Source of the DNA: Candidatus Cloacimonadota bacterium | GTDB lineage: Bacteria > Cloacimonadota > Cloacimonadia > Cloacimonadales > Cloacimonadaceae | NCBI GenBank assembly: GCA_027318525.1 | Contig: DAHVPA010000021.1 | Location: 1 to 14,862, forward strand | Direction: 5' to 3' | Length of the DNA: 14,862 nucleotides | Shown: piece after piece, positions 8,407 through 14,078 of the stretch | Layout of the letters: each line of letters begins with the position of its first letter | Numbering within the stretch: position 1 is the first letter of the stretch | Notes under the pieces: generated by a model | Database searches by the model: none | What the model was told of the DNA's origin: nothing | The model's input: the letters and a program-made list of their open reading frames with translations, nothing else | Position numbers and translations under genes: made by a program

Positions 8407-9453
8407 CTATTGGATACCTACTCCGACCGAGAACAGATACTTGCTGTCTCTAAGCTGCATACCGGTATTGGTGAGGGCAAAATCCATTCTGAACATATTG
8501 TAGTTATAACCGGAACCCAGAGTGTAATTGATGTTATCTGTGCCATTGAAGTTTTTGCTGAAAAGCCCTGCCCGCAGCACCAGATTTTGGTTAATGTCCC
8601 GTTTGGAACGGGTGCTGGATTTCCAGTTCCAGTTTTTGACGTAACCAAAATGATAAGTGGTTTGTGCATCGCTGGCAAGCTTACCTTGCAGTCCTGCCGT
8701 CAGAGCATAGGATTCTCCGTTATATTGGATGCCCATTCCAGCTCTGCGAGCCAGTTTCTTACTTCCATAATCTTCCCACCAGAGACGGGAAAGCACATCG
8801 TATAAACTTGCACCCAAGGTGAATTTATCCTCTTTCCAGGTGAATCCCAAATCACCTGATACACCTTTTACTTTGTTGTCGATAAAAGCTTCCCTGATCA
8901 TGTTGCTATAGTTGATCCGTTCTCTCAGGTAGACCAGTCTGCCTGTCAGATATTTGATATTTATACCGCCGGAAAGCCGGGCATATTTTTCATCGCTTGC
9001 CGCCAGAGAGATTTGCAGCTTATCAAGCTGGAAATCATAATATTCTGCCGTCGTTGCGCTGAGGGTGCTGATATGGGTGCTGGCTACAGGCTGATAACTC
9101 CAGGCGGAATTTTTGGTGATCAGGGTATAATACATAAACTGCTTGGATTTGAGCAGGTTGCTGACTGATACCAGATCGGCAAATCCTATCTCGTCCTCAT
9201 TGGCAAGGCGATAGGATGCGGCAAAGGAAGTGCCTGTATTCTCTGCCAGCAAAGCCGGATTATCATATGAAGTAAAATAATCCGCTGCATTAGTCAGATT
9301 CAATCCGCCCATGCCCAGGGTGATTGGGGATGGCACGTTGTCTGTGATATGATAATCATATTCCTGCACGGGAAGTGGCGATAATGCCTGCGCCATCAAT
9401 CCGCTGCCCAGCATCAGTATTGCTGCTATGCCAGATATCAGCCTGCCTTTCAT
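8407..9453 (-). CDS. PorV/PorQ (FadL-like) outer-membrane beta-barrel protein
   Basis: A 348-residue exported protein. MKGRLISG plus a hydrophobic run to about residue 21 is a signal peptide (MAQ-A cleavage region). The mature N terminus has the signature of the PorV/PorQ/UPF0164 group: LGMGG at 46-50, then DNPALLA at 64-70, comparable to the GMGGA...NPAGLA pattern of FadL-like barrels. The rest alternates aromatic and polar residues (for example NYTLGSGYNYNMF) and ends in FSVGVGIQ, which suits a beta-barrel of about 12-14 strands. A strong GGAGGA (9457-9462) precedes the ATG, and the start overlaps the PAP2 stop by four bases (ATGA). In type IX systems PorV shuttles sorting-domain cargo at the outer membrane, and PorQ acts nearby. 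Two sorting-domain proteins flank this operon, so a related role is possible but inferred. A lipid transporter or simple porin is an alternative. Confidence 0.75.
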   Translation of the reverse strand: MKGRLISGIAAILMLGSGLMAQALSPLPVQEYDYHITDNVPSPITLGMGGLNLTNAADYFTSYDNPALLAENTGTSFAASYRLANEDEIGFADLVSVSNLLKSKQFMYYTLITKNSAWSYQPVASTHISTLSATTAEYYDFQLDKLQISLAASDEKYARLSGGINIKYLTGRLVYLRERINYSNMIREAFIDNKVKGVSGDLGFTWKEDKFTLGASLYDVLSRLWWEDYGSKKLARRAGMGIQYNGESYALTAGLQGKLASDAQTTYHFGYVKNWNWKSSTRSKRDINQNLVLRAGLFSKNFNGTDNINYTLGSGYNYNMFRMDFALTNTGMQLRDSKYLFSVGVGIQ

Positions 9454-10385
9454 TTCTCCTCCGATAGTTTGTTATATGCTCCGCGAGCCAGCCAAAAGCC
9501 CAGCAAGCCTGTGATGACGCCAAAAACAGCATCTATAAACCAGTGGTAATGGCAATAAACTGTCGCTATCGCCAAAAAAAACGTTACAAATAATAACACA
9601 TATCCCAGCTTGCGGAAGTGCTCCAAAGCGAGCAATGACAGCACCAGTGCGATGGCAATATGTGAGCTGGGAAAAGCTCCTCCCAGATGCGGTGACCAAG
9701 TATAGATGGAAGCCATAATGTCGGTAAACAGCCTGCCGTTTTTCTGCACACTCCATTGCATTGCTTCCGGAAAATACCTGCCTCCGATCACCGGCAGCCA
9801 GGAATAGATAAAATAGCAGAAATAAAATACTGCCGACAGGACAAACACCATCTCATTCAATGCTTTGCGCTTTTTGAGATAAAACAGCACAGGCAGCAGC
9901 CCTATCATCAGGTAATAACTGAAATAGGCAAAATGCAGCCATTCACTCAGCCAAACAGCATTGTATTTCACACCCCAGACCATGGACGGCAGATAACCGA
10001 ATATCGCCTTGTCTATACCCAGAAAAAAGGGATCCAGCCAGTCCTGAAAGAACACCCGGTTGGTGGCGGAGACCGATTCAAAGAAATACAGGTAAAGCAG
10101 GATGGGATAATAACTGCGGATAAATGCCAACAGCTTGTAAAAGCGCGGTCTGGCAAAGCGGCAAACCCCGTTGGAGCATTCCTTCTGAGCAAAGTCCTGG
10201 AAAAAGGCAGTCAGCCAGACCAGCAGTAAAATCCCTGCAGTGATGCTCAGATAATTGATGAAGTGATGCAGCGGATTATCCACCCGTTGCCAGCCCACCC
10301 CAATCAGCAGCAGCATCCAGAGGCAGAAGGCAAGCGTGATTTTATCTATGCCTTTGAGTTTCAATCCCTTGGTGCCTGAGTTCAT
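9450..10385 (-). CDS. PAP2-superfamily integral membrane protein (PAP2_3-like)
   Basis: A 311-residue polytopic membrane protein with about six to eight hydrophobic segments, the first at about 15-35. PAP2 enzymes hydrolyse or transfer phosphate on lipid phosphates such as phosphatidate or undecaprenyl pyrophosphate. Visible catalytic parts are GGAFPSSH (235-242, conserved motif 2 with His242) and YCHYHWFID (277-285, motif 3 with His281 and Asp285). The Lys/Arg of the classical motif 1 is not evident, which is usual in the PAP2_3 branch related to AUR1-type phosphotransferases. WLHFAYFSYYL (about 149-159) is typical of this branch. The upstream GNAT gene overlaps by ATGA and the downstream barrel gene by ATGA, so translation is likely coupled on both sides. 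The active site is expected on the periplasmic face. The substrate is unknown. A sphingolipid or inositol phospholipid role is possible. Confidence 0.88.
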   Translation of the reverse strand: MNSGTKGLKLKGIDKITLAFCLWMLLLIGVGWQRVDNPLHHFINYLSITAGILLLVWLTAFFQDFAQKECSNGVCRFARPRFYKLLAFIRSYYPILLYLYFFESVSATNRVFFQDWLDPFFLGIDKAIFGYLPSMVWGVKYNAVWLSEWLHFAYFSYYLMIGLLPVLFYLKKRKALNEMVFVLSAVFYFCYFIYSWLPVIGGRYFPEAMQWSVQKNGRLFTDIMASIYTWSPHLGGAFPSSHIAIALVLSLLALEHFRKLGYVLLFVTFFLAIATVYCHYHWFIDAVFGVITGLLGFWLARGAYNKLSEEK

Positions 10386-11500
10386 CCGATTGCCCTGTCA
10401 TAAATGCGGTAGGTCTTGTAGATTTTGGCGTTAAACAGTTCTGCTTCGCGGTTCATCATCGTGTTGTCTTCCAGCACCCAGGATAGTTCCGCCTGTTTAT
10501 AACCCTTGGGGATGCCGTTTTTGAAAGAATAATAGTGGAAGACAAGGTCAATCCCGCGGTTTTGATATTCCTTCACCACTCCCATGGTAATGACTCTGGC
10601 GGTGGTGATGTGTTTGGATTTGAAATATGCCCGGATGGCTGTGACAGGATTGACCCTGCCATGCATCAATTTCAGCACTTCGTTGTAGTTCGGCATAGCC
10701 AGTGAAAATCCCGCCGGAACTCCATCCACTTCCGCTATCAGCACCAGGTCCGGCTCTATCAGCGGCAGCAGTGTTTCCACCAGATGGTCCAATTCCGCAT
10801 CGGTCAGGGGAACTGCACCCCAGTTATACTGCCAGGCTTTGCGGTAAATTTCAAACACTGTCTGGATATCGAGTTTGCACTGCTTTTTGTTGCGGGATAG
10901 GGTCCTGACCGTAAACTTATGTTTCTTCATAACATAGAGCGCAGCTTTTTCTATCTTTTCCGGCAGGGCGGAAACCTCATACAGGTAGGCGTAAAGGTCT
11001 TTTGCCTTGTAAAAGCCCGCATTTTCCAGCAAGGACTGATAATAGGGCAGATGGTGTGTCATCATCAGGTATGGCGGTGTCTCAAACCCGTCCACCAATA
11101 GCCCGCATTCTTCATTGATGGAAAAGTTCATGGGTCCGCGCAGGACATTCATGCCTTGCTTTTTATTCCAGTCTGCGGCTGTCTGCAGCAATGCATTTGC
11201 CGCTTCCTGATTGTTTTCGCATTCGAAGAAGCCGAAAAAGCCCACTTTATCTTTGTGTTCGATATTGTGCTGGGTATTGGTCTGAGCGCTGATTCTGCCT
11301 ATGGGTTTTCCATCATTCCAGGCAAGAAAAAGCTCTACCTCTGAATGGCTGTAATAGCCGTTGTGTCTGGGATTGAAAAATTTATACTGGTCACCGATGA
11401 GCGGCGCCACCCAGTTCGGGTCATTGGCATACAAGCGGAAGGGCAGCATGATAAACTCTTTCAGTTCCCGTTTGGTTCTGACCGGACGGATTTCCACCAT
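10382..11500 (-). CDS. GNAT-fold acyltransferase-like protein
   Basis: A 372-residue soluble protein resembling the two-domain GNAT-like proteins found next to lipid and envelope genes in Bacteroidetes-type genomes. The N-terminal part opens with IRPVRTKRELKEFIMLPF and carries a recognisable NDPNWVAPL (26-34) and a conserved RGPMNFSINEECG stretch (121-133). The C-terminal half is the better GNAT match: GVVKEYQNRGID (307-318) corresponds to the acetyl-CoA pyrophosphate-binding turn (Q/R-x-x-G-x-G/A form, here QNRGI), and SWVLEDNTMMN (340-350) to the following strand and helix. No signal peptide or membrane segment is seen. The ATG at 11500 follows a modest AGAGG and lies 20 bases after the stop of the PlsY-like gene. 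Acyl donor and acceptor are unknown; lipid or amino-group N-acylation is plausible from context only. Confidence 0.8.
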   Translation of the reverse strand: MVEIRPVRTKRELKEFIMLPFRLYANDPNWVAPLIGDQYKFFNPRHNGYYSHSEVELFLAWNDGKPIGRISAQTNTQHNIEHKDKVGFFGFFECENNQEAANALLQTAADWNKKQGMNVLRGPMNFSINEECGLLVDGFETPPYLMMTHHLPYYQSLLENAGFYKAKDLYAYLYEVSALPEKIEKAALYVMKKHKFTVRTLSRNKKQCKLDIQTVFEIYRKAWQYNWGAVPLTDAELDHLVETLLPLIEPDLVLIAEVDGVPAGFSLAMPNYNEVLKLMHGRVNPVTAIRAYFKSKHITTARVITMGVVKEYQNRGIDLVFHYYSFKNGIPKGYKQAELSWVLEDNTMMNREAELFNAKIYKTYRIYDRAIG

Positions 11501-11520
11501 ATTTACAACCTCTGTAGCTT

Positions 11521-12171
11521 CTATAACTCGCCTAATTTTTTGGAAACAATGATATTGAGAATCCCCATCAGCAGCACCATTCCCATCAGTTTGACAGTAA
11601 ACAGCGGCGTGCTGTGATGCGGATTGAGCAGATTAAGGGAAGGTATTGCGGAAAACACCATAGTGAGCAGCACCGGCAGCACCACAATCGTATATTGGGC
11701 AAAGCGCACCTGTTTGAACCTGAAGACAATCACCAGCGCCAGCAGACCCGTAATCAGAGTCGGGTAAAAGCTGAAAAAAGCCAGGATGCCGAAATAGCTG
11801 AGGATTCCCCTGCCGCCCCGCAAATGCTGAGTCAAAGGCAGACAGTGTCCCACCAGCATGGCAATCCCATACAGCATCAGCAGATCGCAGGAATAAAGCA
11901 CGCTCAGATTGGGAGGAACCGCCATCCTGTCCATAATCATCAGTCCTTCCCGGATGACATAGAGCCAGACATAGCTTTTGATGATATCCAGCGCTCCGGT
12001 CAGGATGCCCAATGATTTACTGACGTTAAAATAGATATTCTCCGTATCGGCAAAGCCGGTGCCCACTTTGTAGATATTGAGTGAACGGACGCTTTTTGCC
12101 AGCAACCGGGCTGTGGAAAAACACCCGTACCAATAGGAAAGCAACACCAGCATGGCAGCTACAATCAGCAT
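11521..12171 (-). CDS. plsY: PlsY-family membrane acyltransferase, divergent motif 1
   Basis: A 216-residue polytopic membrane protein of the PlsY size and layout. PlsY moves an acyl group from acyl-phosphate to glycerol-3-phosphate, making lysophosphatidate. Seen here: a first helix ending SYWYGCFSTARLL (12-24), LDIIKSY (61-67) as in the family's D-x-x-K segment, the phosphate-loop motif 2 as VGHCLPLTQHLRGGRG (107-122), and a motif 3 remnant NIIVSKKLGE (206-215) keeping Asn and Glu. Motif 1, normally GSGNxGATNxxR, is GTGFADTENIYF (37-48): the essential Ser is Thr and the Arg is Phe, and the motif 3 His is not evident. So the family assignment is good but the reaction may have changed. AGGGAG lies six bases before the ATG. 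It sits 36 bases after yggS and before the GNAT gene. A canonical PlsY may exist elsewhere in the genome. Confidence 0.75.
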   Translation of the reverse strand: MLIVAAMLVLLSYWYGCFSTARLLAKSVRSLNIYKVGTGFADTENIYFNVSKSLGILTGALDIIKSYVWLYVIREGLMIMDRMAVPPNLSVLYSCDLLMLYGIAMLVGHCLPLTQHLRGGRGILSYFGILAFFSFYPTLITGLLALVIVFRFKQVRFAQYTIVVLPVLLTMVFSAIPSLNLLNPHHSTPLFTVKLMGMVLLMGILNIIVSKKLGEL

Positions 12172-12207
12172 TGCAGACTCCCTGCCGTTGGGTTCGCAGC
12201 AGTTGAT

Positions 12208-12912
12208 TTAGTCATTGTCCAACCTCTCGCCAAAGATAGCGCTGCCAATCCTTAGCAGATTGGCACCTTCCTCCAGGGCGATTTCAAAGTCATTCGTCAT
12301 TCCCATCGAAAGCCACTTCATGTCAAGCTTGGGAATAGGCATCCGGATTAAAGTATCGGATAACTGCTTCAGCAGACGAAAGTCCTGACGGCTGTCTTCC
12401 GCCTTATCACTCAGCCTGCCGATGGTCATCAATCCCCGGATTTGCAGATGAGGCAAAGCTGCGATTTCTGCCGCTTCTTGCAAAAGCTGCACAGGCTGCA
12501 TGCCGAATTTGCTGATTTCACCGGAAGTATTCACCTGCAGCAGGATGTCCTGCACCCGGTCAGTCCCTTCCAGCAGACGGGATATCTCCCTTGCCACATG
12601 AGCGCTGTCCACAGAGTGAATCAGGCAGGGATTGAGTTTGAGCAAAGCCTTCACCTTGTTGGTCTGCAGATGCCCGATGAAGTGAAAGCCCTCATAAGGT
12701 GCTGTGATTTGCGGCAACTTATCCTCCGCTTCCTGCACCTTGTTTTCGCCAAAATGGCTGATGCCTGAACGCAGGGCGGTATTGACCGTTTCCGCTGTCT
12801 GGGTCTTGGTCACGGCAATCAGGGTAACTGACTGCGGGTCAAGACCCAAGGCTTGCACCTTGGCGCTGATTTTAGCCTGCACAGAGTTTATGTTCTGTTC
12901 CAGTACCGACAT
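12208..12912 (-). CDS. yggS: YggS/PROSC-family PLP homeostasis protein
   Basis: A 234-residue cytoplasmic protein of the YggS/PLPHP (PROSC) family, which binds pyridoxal 5'-phosphate without known enzymatic activity and helps keep PLP and amino-acid/keto-acid pools balanced. It has the alanine-racemase-like N-terminal barrel fold throughout. Key features: Lys36 in AVTKT (33-37), which forms the PLP Schiff base; FGENKVQEA (54-62); HFIGHLQTNK (77-86); SVDS (100-103); VNTSGE with SKFG (127-137); GLMTIG (160-165); LSMGMTNDF (201-209); and RIGSAIFGER (221-230), which holds the phosphate. Length is normal. GAGGAG sits just before the ATG at 12912. It is the promoter-proximal gene of the minus-strand operon, with a sigma70-like promoter at 12957-12984. 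Confidence 0.96.
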   Translation of the reverse strand: MSVLEQNINSVQAKISAKVQALGLDPQSVTLIAVTKTQTAETVNTALRSGISHFGENKVQEAEDKLPQITAPYEGFHFIGHLQTNKVKALLKLNPCLIHSVDSAHVAREISRLLEGTDRVQDILLQVNTSGEISKFGMQPVQLLQEAAEIAALPHLQIRGLMTIGRLSDKAEDSRQDFRLLKQLSDTLIRMPIPKLDMKWLSMGMTNDFEIALEEGANLLRIGSAIFGERLDND

Positions 12913-12956
12913 ATAGCTCCTCTTTATTCGTATCTTACTATTTTTCAGAATATTTC

Positions 12957-12984
12957 ATTATCCTGATAAGACCCATTTTGTCAA
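12957..12984 (-). promoter_or_regulatory. Candidate sigma70-type promoter for the yggS operon
   Basis: On the minus strand a perfect TTGACA (-35, plus-strand bases 12979-12984) is followed after 16 bases by GATAAT (-10, 12957-12962, five of six matching TATAAT). The start site would fall near 12950, giving a leader of under 40 bases to the yggS ATG at 12912. No other comparable pair was found ahead of the other operon genes, whose junctions are too tight to hold promoters outside coding sequence. Confidence 0.6.
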
Positions 12985-13194
12985 GCAAAAGATACCCCGA
13001 CGAACTTTTGGACATTATGGACTTTAGGGTGACTGCTAAAAACATCTGAAGGCTGAATTGAGTCCATCATCTTATTACTGAATTTCTGTAAATTCTATGG
13101 TTGGCTTCCATAAATGCTGCGAGGGGTTATCGTGGGGAAAGCCCTCGAAGACCCCTCGTTGATCCCCCGCAGGAAAAAGGCAGAAGAGCAGCGG
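12985..13194. other. Intergenic segment with C/G-rich inverted repeats
   Basis: Together with the elements listed separately this makes up the 450-base gap (12913-13362) between the divergent yggS operon and the FN3 protein gene. Bases 13000-13090 are AT-rich and featureless apart from a small dyad (TATGG at 13096-13100 pairing with CCATA at 13108-13112). Bases 13117-13192 are unusually rich in runs of G followed by runs of C. CTGCG (13117-13121) can also pair with CGCAG (13168-13172). On the minus strand one frame (about 13081-13215) stays open for over 40 codons but has no ATG or ribosome binding site, so I treat it as non-coding or a remnant. No tRNA or known RNA was recognised. Confidence 0.5.
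13120..13158. repeat. Inverted repeat CGAGGGGT...ACCCCTCG with alternative inner pairing
   Basis: CGAGGGGT (13120-13127) is the exact reverse complement of ACCCCTCG (13151-13158), with 23 bases between. Inside the loop GGG (13134-13136) can pair with CCC (13142-13144), and GAGGG (13121-13125) can alternatively pair with CCCTC (13142-13146), so two mutually exclusive folds exist. No T-run follows on either strand, so it does not look like a terminator. It could be a REP-like dispersed element, a protein site or a structured RNA; I cannot tell which. Confidence 0.4.
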
Positions 13195-13241
13195 ATTTGA
13201 TATGAAAAATATATGCGGTTATATTTATTTGATATAAAAAT
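13195..13241. repeat. Near-identical direct repeat, 32 bases apart
   Basis: ATTTGATATGAAAAAT (13195-13210) recurs as ATTTGATATAAAAAT (13227-13241); the two differ only by one missing G. Start-to-start spacing is 32 bases, close to three helical turns. The first copy overlaps the candidate -35 box of the plus-strand promoter. This arrangement would suit a transcription factor binding twice on the same face, though both copies are AT-rich and chance is possible. Confidence 0.35.
13197..13225 (+). promoter_or_regulatory. Candidate sigma70-type promoter for the FN3/sorting-tail gene
   Basis: TTGATA (13197-13202) is followed after exactly 17 bases by TATATT (13220-13225); each box matches consensus at five of six positions. 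Transcription would begin near 13232, leaving a leader of about 130 bases that holds the hairpins at 13254-13279 and 13333-13348 before the ribosome binding site at 13351-13357. The region is AT-rich, which raises the chance of a false match. Confidence 0.45.
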
Positions 13242-13253
13242 TACTTTGCCCTG

Positions 13254-13279
13254 CAAAGCTTCCAATAGATAAAGCTTTG
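13254..13279 (+). repeat. 8-bp perfect hairpin in the leader of the gene at 13363
   Basis: CAAAGCTT (13254-13261) pairs perfectly with AAGCTTTG (13272-13279) across a 10-base loop. No U-run follows, so it is not an intrinsic terminator. It lies about 85 bases before the start codon. A second, smaller stem (ATGGG 13333-13337 with CCCAT 13344-13348) sits three bases ahead of the Shine-Dalgarno. The pair could stabilise or control the mRNA leader. Confidence 0.35.
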
Positions 13280-13362
13280 ATTAACAAGTGATTGGAGCAA
13301 TGGAGTGAATTGGCATCAGGATTGCTGATTATATGGGCATAACCCCATTAAGGGAGGTAACG

Positions 13363-14028
13363 ATGAAAAAGATAGCTTGGCTGATTCTGCTGCTTGTGGC
13401 GAGTGTATGTCTGACCGCACGTCCTGCCGATATCCAGCTCTCCGGAAGAATGTCCGACATTACGAGGGACCCGACCGGACCGTATAACCTGCAGGTGCAG
13501 TTGCTTGAGATAAATGATGTCCTGCTGATATGGGAGAATCCCGTCTATGTCAATCTGCCGATGGGATACCGCATCTACTGCAATGGAAACATGGTCAGAT
13601 ACATCCCCGGTGCCAATGTGACAGATTGTCTGCTGGAAGACATCTGCGAAGGCTGTCACCAGTTTTATGTCACGGCATACTACGATACGGGCTGTGAATC
13701 CACCCCGTCCAACATTGCCGAAATCATGATTACGTCCGATGCGGAAAACACCATGAATGTCAAAGCACCGGCATTGAAGGTCTATCCGTGTCCCGCCCGT
13801 TATGACGTCAGCTTTTCGCTGCAGGGCGGAAAGACAGGAGCTCCTGCCACAGTCGGGATTTATAACCTAAAGGGTCAGCTTTTGAGGCAATACAGCCTGA
13901 CCTGCGGTGAAACCAAGCTCTGGGACAGGAAAGACAGCTATGGAAAATCAGTATCGGAAGGAATTTATTATCTGAAGGCGGACACGGCTGCAGGCAGTCT
14001 GTGCCGCAAACTAACACTCCTCAAGTGA
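13363..14028 (+). CDS. Small Cys-rich exported protein, FN3-like domain plus type IX-like sorting domain
   Basis: A 221-residue exported protein of unrecognised specific function. An in-frame ATG exists at 13333, but the start is taken at 13363 because AGGGAGG (13351-13357) lies just upstream and the sequence then opens with a textbook signal peptide (MKKIAWLILLLVASVCLTA, cleavage near residue 19). Residues about 41-127 look like one fibronectin type III domain (LLIWENP, GYRIYCNG, FYVTAYYDTG). From about 138 comes a FlgD-Ig/Por-secretion-tail-like domain: KVYPCPARYDVSFSL, YNLKGQLLRQY, WDRKDSYGKSV, GIYYLKA and the last residues KLTLLK. The usual YPNP of this tail is YPCP here, and the mature protein holds eight Cys (73, 89, 95, 98, 111, 143, 181, 214). 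It is monocistronic with its own promoter candidate and terminator. A surface-attached binding protein is the likely class. Confidence 0.85.
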   Translation: MKKIAWLILLLVASVCLTARPADIQLSGRMSDITRDPTGPYNLQVQLLEINDVLLIWENPVYVNLPMGYRIYCNGNMVRYIPGANVTDCLLEDICEGCHQFYVTAYYDTGCESTPSNIAEIMITSDAENTMNVKAPALKVYPCPARYDVSFSLQGGKTGAPATVGIYNLKGQLLRQYSLTCGETKLWDRKDSYGKSVSEGIYYLKADTAAGSLCRKLTLLK

Positions 14029-14047
14029 GAGCCGAACCCATCAAACC

Positions 14048-14078
14048 ACCGGACTCCTTACTGGGGTCCGGTTTTTTT
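14048..14078 (+). terminator. Intrinsic terminator of the FN3/sorting-tail gene
   Basis: ACCGGACTCC (14048-14057) pairs with GGGGTCCGGT (14063-14072) around the five-base loop TTACT, with one G-U pair in ten, and is followed by seven T (14072-14078). It lies 20 bases after the stop at 14028. The T-run overlaps the stop codon (14077-14079) of the convergent DUF2156 gene. On the minus strand the hairpin also forms but is not followed by a T-run. Confidence 0.9.

Noticed and set aside
13120..13158. Intrinsic terminator or CRISPR repeat
   Set aside because: No T-run follows on either strand, and there is only one inverted unit with no regularly spaced repeats, so neither fits.
13333..13362. Upstream in-frame ATG for the FN3/sorting-tail protein
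   Set aside because: It lies in a small hairpin with no Shine-Dalgarno; starting at 13363 gives a normal signal peptide directly after AGGGAGG.
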